Notes: generated from the sequence alone by a model not told the origin. Shown: positions 50,769-60,387, counted from the first letter of the stretch. The stretch is 64,000 nt of DNA from Nocardioides sp. WS12 (GCF_014108865.1 NZ_CP053928.1:868001-932000), one strand, 5' to 3'. Program-made: numbers and translations.

Positions 50769-52103
50769 GTGCCCCTCGATGACTCCCGACGTGTCTCGCT
50801 GCTGCTCGGGTTGCTCTTCGGGCTGGCCGGACTGGGTTCGTCCTCGGCGGCCGTCGCGCTGCCGCTCATGGGCCAGGACCTCGGCGTCGATCACGGCAAC
50901 GCGACGTGGGCGATCAGTCTCTACGTCCTGTTCCTGGCAGTGACGACCGCCGTCTACGGCCGGGTCTCGGACCTCTGGGGCGTCCGGACGCCGCTCACCA
51001 TCGGCATTGCCCTGATGGCCGCGGGTGCGCTGGCTGCTGCGTTCGCTCCCTCCTTCGAGGCGCTCCTGGTGGCCCGGGTGTTCCAGGGGGCAGGGGCGGC
51101 GGCCGTCCCCACGCTGGGCATCACCGCCCTCAGTCGGCGCTACGACGGCGAGTTGCGCGGGCTCGCCCTCGGCCGTCTGGCAGCCGTCGCCGCCTCGGTC
51201 AGCTGCCTCGGGCCACTTCTCGGTGGCGTCGTGGAGCACGCCTTCGGCTGGCGCGCCGTGATGGCCCTGCCCATCCTCGGTGCCTTGGTGATTCCCCTGC
51301 TGTGGAAGGCCCTTGTCGGAGAAGGCAGCGGCGCCCGGCTCGACATCCTCGGCGCGTTGCTCGTCGCGGCCACGGCTGGAGGTCTCGTCCTCCTGATCCA
51401 GTCGCCCTCGACCGGTGTCCTCGTGGCGGGCGTGGGTGGGCTGCTGCTGGTGCTCGGCACCCCCGCCGTCGTGCTGCGCGTGCGCCGCCGTCCGCACGGC
51501 TTCCTGCCGCTCGCCGTGGTCCGTAACCCCACTGTGGTGCGCAGCGCCGCTGCGGCCGCCGCCGTTCCGGCTGCCTGGTTCGCACTGCTGGTCGCCGTCC
51601 CTGTCGTGCTGGTCGACGAGGGGTGGGAGACCTGGCAGGTGGGACTCCTCCTCGTGCCCAGCGCTGTCGTGGCACTCTTCGTGCCGAGGTACGCCGGCCC
51701 GCTTCTTGCCAGGGTCGGCGGCGCCACTTCGCTGGCGTTCGCCGGCATGGTGGCCTCGGCGGCTCTGCTGCTCGCGGCGCTTGGCGTGGCACTCGTCTCC
51801 TCGCCGGTCCTGGCGGTGTCGGTCATCCTCGTCACCGTTGCTTTCGGCGTGGGACAGCCTGCGCTCAGTGCGTCGGTCGGCGACGCCGTCGACGGTGACG
51901 TGCGGGGGGTCGCGCTCGGCGTGGCCACGCTGCTGTTCCTCGTGGGCGGCAGCGTGGGCTCGGCCGCGGTCGCCGGCCTCGGTGCGCTGGTGGGCACGGC
52001 CAACAGCTTGGCCGTGCTGGCTGCTCTGCCGGTGGTCGGCCTCGTGGTGCTGTGGCCCGAGGTGCGGCGACGGCCTTTACGCGCTGCCCTGGCCCGGCTC
52101 TGA
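50769..52103 (+). CDS. MFS drug-efflux transporter
   Basis: A 444-residue major facilitator protein. The loop motif YGRVSDLWGVR (motif A) follows the second span, and motif C-like glycine-rich residues follow in SVSCLGPLLGGVVEHAFGWR. The remaining spans are clear. The layout fits the DHA2 drug:H+ antiporter group. It starts with GTG at 50,769. It converges on the MarR gene and is part of a small efflux cluster. Substrate unknown. Confidence 0.85.
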   Translation: MPLDDSRRVSLLLGLLFGLAGLGSSSAAVALPLMGQDLGVDHGNATWAISLYVLFLAVTTAVYGRVSDLWGVRTPLTIGIALMAAGALAAAFAPSFEALLVARVFQGAGAAAVPTLGITALSRRYDGELRGLALGRLAAVAASVSCLGPLLGGVVEHAFGWRAVMALPILGALVIPLLWKALVGEGSGARLDILGALLVAATAGGLVLLIQSPSTGVLVAGVGGLLLVLGTPAVVLRVRRRPHGFLPLAVVRNPTVVRSAAAAAAVPAAWFALLVAVPVVLVDEGWETWQVGLLLVPSAVVALFVPRYAGPLLARVGGATSLAFAGMVASAALLLAALGVALVSSPVLAVSVILVTVAFGVGQPALSASVGDAVDGDVRGVALGVATLLFLVGGSVGSAAVAGLGALVGTANSLAVLAALPVVGLVVLWPEVRRRPLRAALARL

Positions 52104-52568
52104 CGCAGCCGGCGCAACGCTCTCGATCGCCGCGAGCGCGCCGCGAAGATAGCGCTCGACGACCACCAGCTCCTCGGGTGCGAAGCTCGCGTCCAGTTCG
52201 GCGAGCCGACCGAACATGGGCTGCAGGTGACCGCGCACCTCGGTGCTGCCGGAGCTGGTCAGCCGCAGGCGGGTACGGCGCCGGTCGTCCGGGTCGGGTT
52301 CGCGTTCGACATGGCCGCGGCTGCTGAGTCGGTCGACGATGCCGGTGGCCGCGGCGGTGGAGACCGACAGGTGTCGGGCGAGTGCAGCAGGTCCGATGGC
52401 GTGCCTGCTCAGCTCCTCGAGCGTCGCCAGTTCGACCTCGCTCAAGCGGGTGCTGCGACCGACCCGGTGCCGCACGTCGACGGCCGCGCGCATCACGTCG
52501 CGGAGCACCTGGAGGGTGGGCGACTCGTGCCACGCCCGTCCGGCGGTCGGCTGGGTCAATTCTCTCAC
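52077..52568 (-). CDS. MarR-family regulator of the MMPL gene
   Basis: A 163-residue winged-helix protein with HTH segment IGPAALARHLSVSTAAATGI and wing RGHVEREPDPDDRRRTRLRL. It is divergent from the MMPL transporter gene, and the 56-bp gap holds a palindrome, so it probably represses that gene and itself. It differs from the island MarR. Confidence 0.9.
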   Translation of the reverse strand: MRELTQPTAGRAWHESPTLQVLRDVMRAAVDVRHRVGRSTRLSEVELATLEELSRHAIGPAALARHLSVSTAAATGIVDRLSSRGHVEREPDPDDRRRTRLRLTSSGSTEVRGHLQPMFGRLAELDASFAPEELVVVERYLRGALAAIESVAPAASEPGQGSA

Positions 52569-52569
52569 C

Positions 52570-52586
52570 TACTTAACTATCAAGTA
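52570..52586. promoter_or_regulatory. TACTT-N7-AAGTA palindrome between marR and MMPL gene
   Basis: An inverted repeat in the short divergent gap. This is the expected site and form for a MarR operator. Confidence 0.5.
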
Positions 52587-52624
52587 CATTAGCGAACTCC
52601 CGTCCGTCGTACCCGGAGTTTCCC

Positions 52625-54652
52625 ATGACCGATGTCTCCCGACGTTCGCCGTCGTCGTTCATCACCGGCGCCCGGACCGCGTGGTTGGTGGCGCTCGTGC
52701 CGCTGTTGTTCGCGGTCCTCGGACTCGGCCTGCTGAGTGAGGGCGACCGCGCCCAGCAACCGACCGACTCATTGCCCGCGGGTCTCGACAGCACCTTGGC
52801 AACGGAGCTGGCCGAGCAGATCGGCTCGGAGGACGGCGACGTCGCCATCGTGCTCTTCACCGCCGACAGCGGACGACTCGACGAAGCGCGTCAGGCGGGC
52901 ATCGCCGATCTGGCCAGGTCCATCGGAGCAGCGCCGGAGAGCCTGAGCGTCGCAGAGGACGGGACCGCCGCCTTCGTCGTCGTCCCCATCGACGCAGGGT
53001 CCGCGACCGCCACCATCGACGAGGTCAAGGAGCTCCGAGACACGCTCGCCGACGAGGCTCCGGACGGTACGACGGCCGCCGTGACCGGGCCGGCAGGGAT
53101 CCAGGCCGACCTCGCCGAGGTCTTCGCAGGGGCCAACTTCCGGCTCCTCGCCGTGACGGCGGCCGTGGTCGCGATCCTGCTGATCATCACCTACCGCAGC
53201 CCGGTCCTCTGGGTGATCCCGCTGCTCGTGGTGGGCATCGCGGATCGCCTCGCCGGCGTGCTGGCCACGCACGTGATGGCTGCCGTCGACGTGGCGTGGA
53301 ACGAGTCGACGATCGGCATCCTCTCGGTGCTCGTGTTCGGGGCCGGCACCAACTACGCACTGTTGCTGATCTCCCGTTACCGCGACGAGCTCGGTCGCAC
53401 GGAGTCGCGCCACGAGGCGATGGGGGTGGCTCTGCGGGGCAGTGTCGAGCCGATCCTGGCGAGCGCCACCACCGTGGTCGTCGGCCTGTTGACGCTGTTC
53501 TTGTCGCTGACGCCCACGACGCGAGGCCTCGGACTCGCCTGCGCGATCGGCATCCTCGTGGCCGCCTTCTTCGTGCTCGTCGTCCTGCCTGCGGTGCTCG
53601 TCCTCTTCGGCCGGTGGATCTTCTGGCCTCGCGCGCCGAAGCTCGGCGATGCTGCCCTGACGGAAAGACCCTCGCTGTGGCGCCAGGTCGGCAACGCCGT
53701 CGAACGGCGGCCGGTCACCCTCGCGGCCGGGGCCGTGGTGGCACTGGCCCTGCTGTCCGTGGGGCTGTTCCGGGTCGACACCGGTCTCGACCAGGCGGAC
53801 CAGTTCCTCGACAAGCCGGAGGCCATCGCTGCCGGCGAACGCCTGGCCGAGTCCTTCCCGGCGGGGTCCTCCAGCCCCACCGAGATCCTCACCCGAGCTG
53901 ACGTCGAGCGCGTCGTGGCCGCTGCGGAGGGTGTCGCGGGGGTCGCGTCGGCACGGGTGACCGACGAGGTCGACGGCATCGCCCGGGTCCAGGTGGTGCT
54001 GGAGTCGGCCCCGGGCACCGACGCCGCCCGAACAGCGGTCGAGCAGCTCCGCGACGCCGTCCAGGACCTGCCGGACACGCACGTCGGTGGAGCCGAGGCG
54101 GCCGCCCTCGACGAGCGCGCCGCCGCCGCGCGGGACCGCCTCGTCATCCTGCCCCTGATCCTGCTCGTCGTGCTGCTCGCGCTGGTGACACTGCTCCGGT
54201 CGGCGGTGGCTCCGGTCCTGCTGGTGGCCACGGTGCTGGCGACGTACTGCGCCAGCATGGGTGTCTCGTGGTGGCTCTTCAGCGGGCCGCTGGGCTTCGA
54301 GGCCCTCGATGCGGACGTCCCGCTGTTCGCGTTCCTGTTCCTGGTCGCGCTCGGGGTGGACTACAACATCTTCCTCGTCACCCGCGCGCGTCAGGAGGCA
54401 CGTACCCACGGCACGCGGGCGGGCATGCTCCGTGCCCTCGCTGCGACGGGCGGCGTCATCACCAGCGCCGGCATCCTGCTCGGAGCGGTGTTCGCCGTAC
54501 TCGGTGTTCTGCCGCTGGTCGTGCTCGCCCAGCTCGGCCTGATCGTGTGCATCGGTGTCCTGCTCGACACCCTGGTCGTGCGGACCGTCCTCGTGCCCGC
54601 ACTCGCCCTGGTGCTGGGTGATCGCTTCTGGTGGCCTGCGGCCACCGACTGA
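52625..54652 (+). CDS. MMPL/RND-family transporter
   Basis: A 675-residue membrane protein with the two-fold RND layout: an N-terminal span, an outer domain, five spans, then the same again. The first repeat has GAGTNYALLLISRYRDEL and the second has ALGVDYNIFLVTRAR, the MMPL motifs with the proton-relay acidic residue. Relatives export lipids, siderophores or drugs. It is controlled by the divergent MarR gene, so drug or toxin export is more likely than lipid export. Confidence 0.9.
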   Translation: MTDVSRRSPSSFITGARTAWLVALVPLLFAVLGLGLLSEGDRAQQPTDSLPAGLDSTLATELAEQIGSEDGDVAIVLFTADSGRLDEARQAGIADLARSIGAAPESLSVAEDGTAAFVVVPIDAGSATATIDEVKELRDTLADEAPDGTTAAVTGPAGIQADLAEVFAGANFRLLAVTAAVVAILLIITYRSPVLWVIPLLVVGIADRLAGVLATHVMAAVDVAWNESTIGILSVLVFGAGTNYALLLISRYRDELGRTESRHEAMGVALRGSVEPILASATTVVVGLLTLFLSLTPTTRGLGLACAIGILVAAFFVLVVLPAVLVLFGRWIFWPRAPKLGDAALTERPSLWRQVGNAVERRPVTLAAGAVVALALLSVGLFRVDTGLDQADQFLDKPEAIAAGERLAESFPAGSSSPTEILTRADVERVVAAAEGVAGVASARVTDEVDGIARVQVVLESAPGTDAARTAVEQLRDAVQDLPDTHVGGAEAAALDERAAAARDRLVILPLILLVVLLALVTLLRSAVAPVLLVATVLATYCASMGVSWWLFSGPLGFEALDADVPLFAFLFLVALGVDYNIFLVTRARQEARTHGTRAGMLRALAATGGVITSAGILLGAVFAVLGVLPLVVLAQLGLIVCIGVLLDTLVVRTVLVPALALVLGDRFWWPAATD

Positions 54653-54663
54653 ATCCGCGTGGA

Positions 54664-55836
54664 TCAGCGACGACTGTCAGCGCGCATCTGCGTCCACCGC
54701 AGGACCGCCGCCGACAGCGCGAGTCCGGTGAGGACGAGCAGTGGAGTGGCGGTACCGACCGGACCGCGCAGGGACTCCAGCAGCACGGGCAACCCGAAGC
54801 CCAGGTAGGTGCAGACGTAGAAGACGCCGATCGTGAGGCCGCGATGCTCCGGCGGAGTCAGGGTCTCGACATCCACGAGGCCCGCCCGCAGGCACAGGCC
54901 GTACGCCGAGCCGAGCACCACCGCTGTGACGACGAACAACGCAACGCCCCGCTGCTCGTCGACGACCACCGCCAGCGCGAAGCCACTGGCAGCGAGGACG
55001 GCGCCGACGATGCCGGCCCGCGGTCCCCATTCGGCGCGGCGGGCCGTCAGTTGCACCACCACGCCTGCGCCCAGGGCGAGTGCCGACGCGACCCCGGGTA
55101 CCCACGGCCCGCTGTGGTCGCCGCCGACCCGGCCGGCGAGAACGACCACTGGCACGGTGACCGCGGAGAACACCCACAGCGCCATCGGTACGGCGCGCAC
55201 CAGGGCACGGCCCACGCCGTGATCCGCTGACGGTGGCGGCAGTGGCCGGGGTGGCTGTGGCTGGGCGGAGTGCGGCGTCGCGGCGGTCGCCCGGGATCCC
55301 AGCGTGACCGCGGCGAGTGACAGCGTGATGGTCAGGACGAACGGCACGATGAGTGCTGCGGACCCCGGGGTGAACTGCGCGACCACGCCGGACACGAGTG
55401 GCCCGCCGGCGAACCCGGCCGTCAGGGCGGTTCCGGCGATCGTCGTACCCCTGCGGCCCCCGAGGTCCGCGGCCCACGCCGTGCCCGCACTCATCGCGAG
55501 CCCGACGCCGACCCCCACGACCAGGCGTCCGCAGTAGACACCCGGGCCGGTGTGCCAGCAGAGCATCAGGAGATTTCCAGCGGCAGCGATCGCGCTCCCG
55601 GTCAGGACGACCGGTCGGCGTCCGACGCGGTCCGAGAGCCCGCCACCGCCCAGCAGCCCGGGGAGGAGGCCGAGCGCGTAGACACCGAACGCGCCGGCCA
55701 GCACGGTGGCCGACAGGCCTTCCCGATCGCGGAGCACCGGGATCATCGCGGCGAAGTGGTTGGTCGCCCAGCCGGCGACGAAGAGGAGCGTCACGACCGC
55801 GGGCAGATGGCCGCGGCGAGGGGTCGATGACACCAC
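54664..55836 (-). CDS. MFS transporter
   Basis: A 390-residue MFS protein of 12 spans. The loop motif GGGLSDRVGRRPVVL lies after the second span, and GVGVGLAMSAGTAWAADLGG in the fourth region. It ends close to the MMPL gene, in opposite orientation. Substrate unknown. Confidence 0.85.
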   Translation of the reverse strand: MVSSTPRRGHLPAVVTLLFVAGWATNHFAAMIPVLRDREGLSATVLAGAFGVYALGLLPGLLGGGGLSDRVGRRPVVLTGSAIAAAGNLLMLCWHTGPGVYCGRLVVGVGVGLAMSAGTAWAADLGGRRGTTIAGTALTAGFAGGPLVSGVVAQFTPGSAALIVPFVLTITLSLAAVTLGSRATAATPHSAQPQPPRPLPPPSADHGVGRALVRAVPMALWVFSAVTVPVVVLAGRVGGDHSGPWVPGVASALALGAGVVVQLTARRAEWGPRAGIVGAVLAASGFALAVVVDEQRGVALFVVTAVVLGSAYGLCLRAGLVDVETLTPPEHRGLTIGVFYVCTYLGFGLPVLLESLRGPVGTATPLLVLTGLALSAAVLRWTQMRADSRR

Positions 55837-55867
55837 CGGAGACTACGCGGGAGGCCGGAAGGGGCGC

Positions 55868-56719
55868 TCAGGCGATCGTGTCGAGGATCTCCAGTTGGCG
55901 CGCCCACGCGGCTGAGCCGGGGTCGATGACCACGAAGTGGTCCCCGGACACCTCCACCAATTCGGCGGTTGCGCCCGCAGCCCGGGCCTTGTCGACGTAC
56001 TCGGCCGACTGGCTCAGCGGCACGTTCGCATCCGTGTCCCCGTGGACACACCAGACGGGGACGTCGAGGGGGAGTTGCTGGGCAGGGTCGAAGCGCGCGT
56101 CGGCCGTCGTCGGCGGGTGGCCGAGAAGTCCTCGGACCGCTCCGTTGCCCAGTCCTGCGGCATCGGCCGAGCGGAGGTCGAGTACGCCGGCCTGGCTGAT
56201 CACGTGCGTCACCGGCACCCGGTTGGCCCAACCGTGCTTGCCGCGGGCCGCCGCCCACGCCCCGAGGTGGCCGCCGGCGCTGTGGCCCAGGGCGACGACC
56301 GTCGTCGTGTCGACGTCCAGGTCGGCCAGCAGATCGATGCCCGCGGCCACGTCGTCGAAGGTGGCGGGCGTGCCGCCGCCTCCGCCCGACCTGTTCCCGA
56401 CGCGGCGGTACTCGAGGTTCCACGCCGCCCAGCCCTGTTCGGCGAGAGCGGCGGCCAGCGGTGCACCGAGCGCCTCGGCGGAGTACTCGGGCCGCCAGAA
56501 ACCACCGTGAATGACGACCACGATCCCGCGTGCCGTCGCGGCCGGCAGGTACAACTCGCCGTACTGGCTGGGGTCCTCGCCGTACGTGTGGATCGTGCGG
56601 TCCACGTCGGCGGGCTCAGGGGTACTCACGGGCACGTTCTCCTCGCTGCATCCGGTCGTGGACAGGACGGCAGCGGCGCTACCCATCGCGGCGAGGCGAA
56701 GCAACGTCCGGCGATCCAC
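55868..56719 (-). CDS. Tat-exported lipoprotein alpha/beta hydrolase
   Basis: A 283-residue esterase-like protein. The signal starts MDRRTLLRLAAMGSAAAVLS with twin arginines and a lipobox ending at Cys24 (TTGC). The oxyanion motif is HGGFWRPEY and the nucleophile elbow is GHSAGGHLG. An Asp and His follow in HGDTDANVPL and SGDHFVVID. It is like BD-FAE/kynurenine formamidase-type hydrolases. Ester substrate unknown. Confidence 0.85.
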   Translation of the reverse strand: MDRRTLLRLAAMGSAAAVLSTTGCSEENVPVSTPEPADVDRTIHTYGEDPSQYGELYLPAATARGIVVVIHGGFWRPEYSAEALGAPLAAALAEQGWAAWNLEYRRVGNRSGGGGGTPATFDDVAAGIDLLADLDVDTTTVVALGHSAGGHLGAWAAARGKHGWANRVPVTHVISQAGVLDLRSADAAGLGNGAVRGLLGHPPTTADARFDPAQQLPLDVPVWCVHGDTDANVPLSQSAEYVDKARAAGATAELVEVSGDHFVVIDPGSAAWARQLEILDTIA

Positions 56720-56740
56720 GGTGCGAGTCTCGCACCTGCC

Positions 56741-57811
56741 CTACGGAGCGAGGCCGAGTTCGCGCTCACCCAACGGCTCGAAGAGGGCCGCGATGTCGGC
56801 ATCGCTGACCTGGTCAAGACTTGCCGGCTCCCACTGCGGGTTCCGGTCCTTGTCGACGACCTGCGCGCGCACGCCCTCCACGAAGTCGTGGTGGCCGTGC
56901 AGGCCCAGGGCGAGCCGGTACTCCATGTCGAGTGCTGGCGGCAGCGTCGCCATCTGCGCGGCTTCCCGCAGCGCGCGCAGGGTGAGCTTCACCGAGGTCG
57001 GTGACTTGGCCTCGATCGTGGCAGCCGTCTTCAGAGCCTCGTCGGTGCCGAGGGCACGCAGTCGTTCGAGGATGACGAGTACGTCGTCGCCGGCGTACGC
57101 CGCGTCCAGCCAGGGCCGGGCCGCAGCGAGAGGGGACTCCGGCGCAGGCTCTTCCGCAGCGGCCAGGGCGACCGCAGCCTCGCGGACGGCCAGATCCGCC
57201 AGCAGGGCAGGGATGCGTTCGGTCGGGACGTAGTGGTCGGCGAAGCCGATCGCGATCGCGTCACCGGCGCCGACGGAGCCTGCGGTCAGGCCGAGGTGGG
57301 TGCCGGTCTCGCCGGGTGCGCGGGAGAGCAGGAAGGTGCCGCCGACGTCGGGCAGGAAGCCGATGCCGGTCTCGGGCATGCCGATCGCGGAGCGCTCGGT
57401 GACGACGCGGTCGCCGGCGTGGGCGGAGAGGCCGATCCCGCCGCCGAGGACGATGCCGTCCATGATCGCGACGTACGGCTTCGGATAGGCCGCGATCATC
57501 GCGTTGAGGCGGTACTCGTCGGCCCAGAAGGCCGCAGCGTCGGTCCCGCCGACCTTGGCGTCCTGCCAGAGGGCGACGATGTCGCCGCCGGCGCAGAGGC
57601 CGCGTTCCCCAGCCCCCGTCAGTACGACGGTCCGGACCGTGTCATCGATGGCCCACTCCTCGAGCGCGGCGGTGATGATGCCGACCATCTCGTGGGTGAG
57701 GGCGTTGATCGCGCGAGGGCGGTTGAGCACGACGTGGGCTGCGTGGCCGTCACGGTGCAGAAGAACCGGGGACTCGTGTTCGGATCCGCCAGGGTTCGCC
57801 ATGCGCGTCAT
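56741..57811 (-). CDS. Enoyl-CoA hydratase/3-hydroxyisobutyryl-CoA hydrolase-family protein
   Basis: A 356-residue crotonase-fold protein with the HIBYL-CoA hydrolase layout. The oxyanion loops are GLCAGGDIVALW and DGIVLGGGIGLSAHA, with acidic residues in MPETGIGFLPDVGGTF. The extended C-terminal domain after residue 240 distinguishes it from plain hydratases. It would act in valine breakdown, releasing 3-hydroxyisobutyrate. A second ATG three codons in is possible. Confidence 0.88.
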   Translation of the reverse strand: MTRMANPGGSEHESPVLLHRDGHAAHVVLNRPRAINALTHEMVGIITAALEEWAIDDTVRTVVLTGAGERGLCAGGDIVALWQDAKVGGTDAAAFWADEYRLNAMIAAYPKPYVAIMDGIVLGGGIGLSAHAGDRVVTERSAIGMPETGIGFLPDVGGTFLLSRAPGETGTHLGLTAGSVGAGDAIAIGFADHYVPTERIPALLADLAVREAAVALAAAEEPAPESPLAAARPWLDAAYAGDDVLVILERLRALGTDEALKTAATIEAKSPTSVKLTLRALREAAQMATLPPALDMEYRLALGLHGHHDFVEGVRAQVVDKDRNPQWEPASLDQVSDADIAALFEPLGERELGLAP

Positions 57812-57857
57812 TGTGCCGGGAGCTTCGGGACGGATCGCGTCCGGCCCCGGCGGTACT

Positions 57858-57992
57858 TCAGAGCGTGAACCAGGTGACTTCCAGGCCGGCGCTGCACTGA
57901 TGGCAGCTGGCCACGGTGCCGCCCTGGTGCCGGATGTGGGCCAACAGGTGCTGCAGGTCTGCCTTGGTCGTTGTCGAGGTGTGCCAGGTCAT
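57858..57992 (-). CDS. 44-residue MTWHT-family protein, copy A
   Basis: The product opens MTWHTSTTTKADLQHLLAHI and continues RHQGGTVASCHQCSAG before ending in the TWFTL string. It has two Cys (CHQC) like a small metal or redox site. It is near-identical to copies B and C at 60,388 and 60,644. All three have the same ribosome site region and a conserved GTGCTC-N6-GAGCAC palindrome about 24 bp upstream. Function unknown; purifying selection is implied by the three conserved copies. Confidence 0.75.
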   Translation of the reverse strand: MTWHTSTTTKADLQHLLAHIRHQGGTVASCHQCSAGLEVTWFTL

Positions 57993-58015
57993 GACGCTCC
58001 TCCTCTCGGGTGTGG

Positions 58016-58033
58016 GTGCTCGACGTTGAGCAC
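58016..58033. promoter_or_regulatory. Conserved GTGCTC-N6-GAGCAC element of small gene A
   Basis: An inverted repeat 24 bp upstream of the copy A start. It occurs at the same place before copies B and C with the arms unchanged (loop GACGTT here, CGTGAT in the others). It could be an operator or a 5' leader hairpin. Confidence 0.6.
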
Positions 58034-58136
58034 TCCTTCATCGTGCGCTCATCGCAGCAGGCAGCACGAACCCCGTTGGGCGGGACTTCACTAGTCCGTT
58101 CGGGGGGTGTCGGCCCCTCGTCCGGGTCACGGCTGA

Positions 58137-58961
58137 CTAGTGCCGGACGGTCGCGAGGCGAGCGAGCAGTCGCTGCTGCTCCGCCTCGTTCAGCGGTACG
58201 GCGAGCTCCCGCAGCCACGCTGTGAGCTCGCCCTCGGCGAGGTCGTGGTGCTCGGTCGGGTCGCCGGGTCGGCGTATCGTCACGGCCGAATCGGTCAGCG
58301 CGATGTGGCGACCCGTCTGGTGCAGGGTGACCATCAGCCCGGAGCGGAAGTGCGAGGTCGGGAACGTGCTCGTGTAGTGGTGCCCGATCACGACGTCGAC
58401 CGGCAGCACGGGCAACTCGTCGACCGTGTGGGTCAGCTCCCAGCCGGACTCACGGCGCCGGTGCAAACCCCAGGTGCCGTCCTCGTTGCGCGTCACGCGG
58501 TACGGCCAGCCGTGCTGGTCACTCTCGGCTCCGTCGGCGAGTGTCACCGGTCGGACCAGGCTCATCCCGAAGCCCGGGTCGCAGAGCAGCCGCTCGCCGT
58601 CCAGCCCGACCTCGACGGTCATGTGGGTGCGGCCCTGCACGCTGCCGCTCGCCGGGTCGCCGACGCGACCGAGGTGCCGGCGGACGTCGTACCCGAGTTG
58701 TTCGAGGGCGGCGGCGAACACCGTCGCGTGCTCGAAGCAGTAGCCGCCGCGGCCGCGGCCGACGAACTTCTCGTTCAGCGCCTCCAGCGCGACGCCGGGG
58801 TGCTGGTCGAGCAGGATGTCGATGTTGTCGAAGCTGAAGGTCCGCACGTGCGCGCCGTGCAGTTCGTCGAGTGCCTCGCGGCCCGGCTCGCGCCGGGTCA
58901 GGCCGAGGCGGGCGAGGTAGCCCGCGAGGTCGAGTTGGTCAGGCTGCCAGTCCGGACTCAT
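58137..58961 (-). CDS. nat: Arylamine N-acetyltransferase
   Basis: A 274-residue NAT. The catalytic triad is visible: Cys75 in GRGGYCFEHA, a His in RTHMTVEV and an Asp in LCDPGFGMS. The N-terminal TFSFDNIDI motif is typical. It transfers acetyl groups from acetyl-CoA to arylamines or hydrazides. The length is normal. Confidence 0.93.
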   Translation of the reverse strand: MSPDWQPDQLDLAGYLARLGLTRREPGREALDELHGAHVRTFSFDNIDILLDQHPGVALEALNEKFVGRGRGGYCFEHATVFAAALEQLGYDVRRHLGRVGDPASGSVQGRTHMTVEVGLDGERLLCDPGFGMSLVRPVTLADGAESDQHGWPYRVTRNEDGTWGLHRRRESGWELTHTVDELPVLPVDVVIGHHYTSTFPTSHFRSGLMVTLHQTGRHIALTDSAVTIRRPGDPTEHHDLAEGELTAWLRELAVPLNEAEQQRLLARLATVRH

Positions 58962-58975
58962 GAGCCGAGACTAGG

Positions 58976-59524
58976 TCAGTCCTGGTGGTCGTCGACCTCA
59001 CGGATGCCGGCGACGTGGCGGTCCGCCAGTTCGCGGTAGTACGGCGCATTGGTCTCGATCCAGAACGCGGCTCCGGTGCCCTCGATCGGCTTCTTCACCT
59101 GCGCCGGTGCGCCGGCGGCGAGGACGCCCGCGGGGATCTGGGTGCCCGGTGTGACGAGGGAGCCGGCGGCGACGAGGGTGCCGTCCCCGATGCTCGCGCC
59201 GTCCAGGACGGTGCTCGTGTTGCCGAGCAGGGCCTGGGTGCCGAGCCGGTCACCGTGGAACACGCACGCGTGCGCGACGGTGGCGTTGGCGGCGATCTCG
59301 ACCACGACGCCCGGGGCACCGTGGACGACGGAGTTGTCCTGGATGTTCGCGCCCTCGCGGACGATGATCGTGCAGATGTCGGCGCGCAGCACGGCGCCGT
59401 ACCAGACGCTCGCACCCTTCTCGATCGTCACGTCGCCGATCAGGGTGGCGGTCGGGGCGACGAACGCCTCCGGGTGGACCGTGGGGGCCTTGCCCTCGAA
59501 CTCGTATGCGAACACGGGTCGCAC
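58976..59524 (-). CDS. Gamma-class carbonic-anhydrase-like hexapeptide protein
   Basis: A 182-residue left-handed beta-helix protein. Hexapeptide repeats run from about residue 25 (TLIGDVTIEKGASVWYGAVL) to 130. Metal-type His residues are in NSVVHGAPG and HACVFHGD. The family includes gamma carbonic anhydrases and YrdA/CaiE-like acyltransferases, so activity is uncertain. A 14-bp gap separates it from the NAT gene. Confidence 0.88.
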   Translation of the reverse strand: MRPVFAYEFEGKAPTVHPEAFVAPTATLIGDVTIEKGASVWYGAVLRADICTIIVREGANIQDNSVVHGAPGVVVEIAANATVAHACVFHGDRLGTQALLGNTSTVLDGASIGDGTLVAAGSLVTPGTQIPAGVLAAGAPAQVKKPIEGTGAAFWIETNAPYYRELADRHVAGIREVDDHQD

Positions 59525-59525
59525 G

Positions 59526-60371
59526 CTATCGGGCGGCCGCCAGCCATTCGTCGGTCGTGGCCAGCAGGCGGGCGCGCAGGGCGAGGTCGGTGGCCAGCGG
59601 TGCCGGGTCGGCGGGGCGGGACTTGTGGAAGTACCCGGAGGTGATGGCCGGGTCGGTGGCCAGCCGGACGAGGAGCTCGGCGGACTCGGTGGGTCGCATC
59701 AGGGTGCGGCGTTCGAGGGGACGAGCGAGGTTGCGCAACCGCCGCAGCACGGGCCGCGTCTCGAGGCCGCGGTCCGCGATGTTGGTGGACACCGCGCCCG
59801 GGTGCATCGCGATCGCGCGCAGGCCGCGCGTGCCGTACTCGTCCGCCAACCCGGCTGCGTCATGCACGAGCGCCAGCTTCGAACTCCCGTAGGCCACCCA
59901 CGAGTCGTAGTCCCACTCCTCGTCGACGAGAGCCGCGGCGACTCCGCGTTCGTGCAGCTTCGACACGACATGGAGTACGCCGGCCGTGCCGCGCGCATCG
60001 GTCGCAGCCAGGAGCCGCGGGAGCAGGGCACGGGTGAGGTCGACGGTGCCGAGATAGTTCGTCCGCCAGTGGATCTCGTGCCCGTCCAGCAGTTGCGGCT
60101 CCTTCCAGCGCGACCCGAGGTCGAGGTGGATGCCCGCGCAGTTGACCAGCAGGTCGAGCTCGGCGCCCTGGTCGTCGTACCAGTGGGCGAAGGCGGCGAC
60201 GGAGGTGCGATCGGCGAGGTCGAGCGCGTGCCAGCGGTGGTCGGCCACCGGCTGCGTGCGGGTCGTCACCGTGACGTCGTACCCGGCCGCGGCGAGCTTG
60301 TCGGCGACGGCCGCTCCGATCGATCCGGGGCCGGCGCCCGTGACAACGGCAGCGGGTCGGGGTGAAGTCAC
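59526..60371 (-). CDS. Short-chain dehydrogenase/reductase
   Basis: A 281-residue SDR with VTGAGPGSIGAAVADKLAAA for NAD(P) binding, NCAG in LLVNCAGIHLDLGS, and YGSSK as catalytic YxxxK. The layout is like retinol-dehydrogenase-type SDRs. Substrate unknown. It starts just past the carbonic-anhydrase-like gene on the same strand. Confidence 0.88.
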   Translation of the reverse strand: MTSPRPAAVVTGAGPGSIGAAVADKLAAAGYDVTVTTRTQPVADHRWHALDLADRTSVAAFAHWYDDQGAELDLLVNCAGIHLDLGSRWKEPQLLDGHEIHWRTNYLGTVDLTRALLPRLLAATDARGTAGVLHVVSKLHERGVAAALVDEEWDYDSWVAYGSSKLALVHDAAGLADEYGTRGLRAIAMHPGAVSTNIADRGLETRPVLRRLRNLARPLERRTLMRPTESAELLVRLATDPAITSGYFHKSRPADPAPLATDLALRARLLATTDEWLAAAR

Positions 60372-60387
60372 CCCCGGAGCGTAGAGG

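Noticed and set aside
52769..54409. 546-residue antisense frame across the MMPL gene
   Set aside because: Acidic/Arg low-complexity sequence; the plus-strand transporter has clear family motifs.
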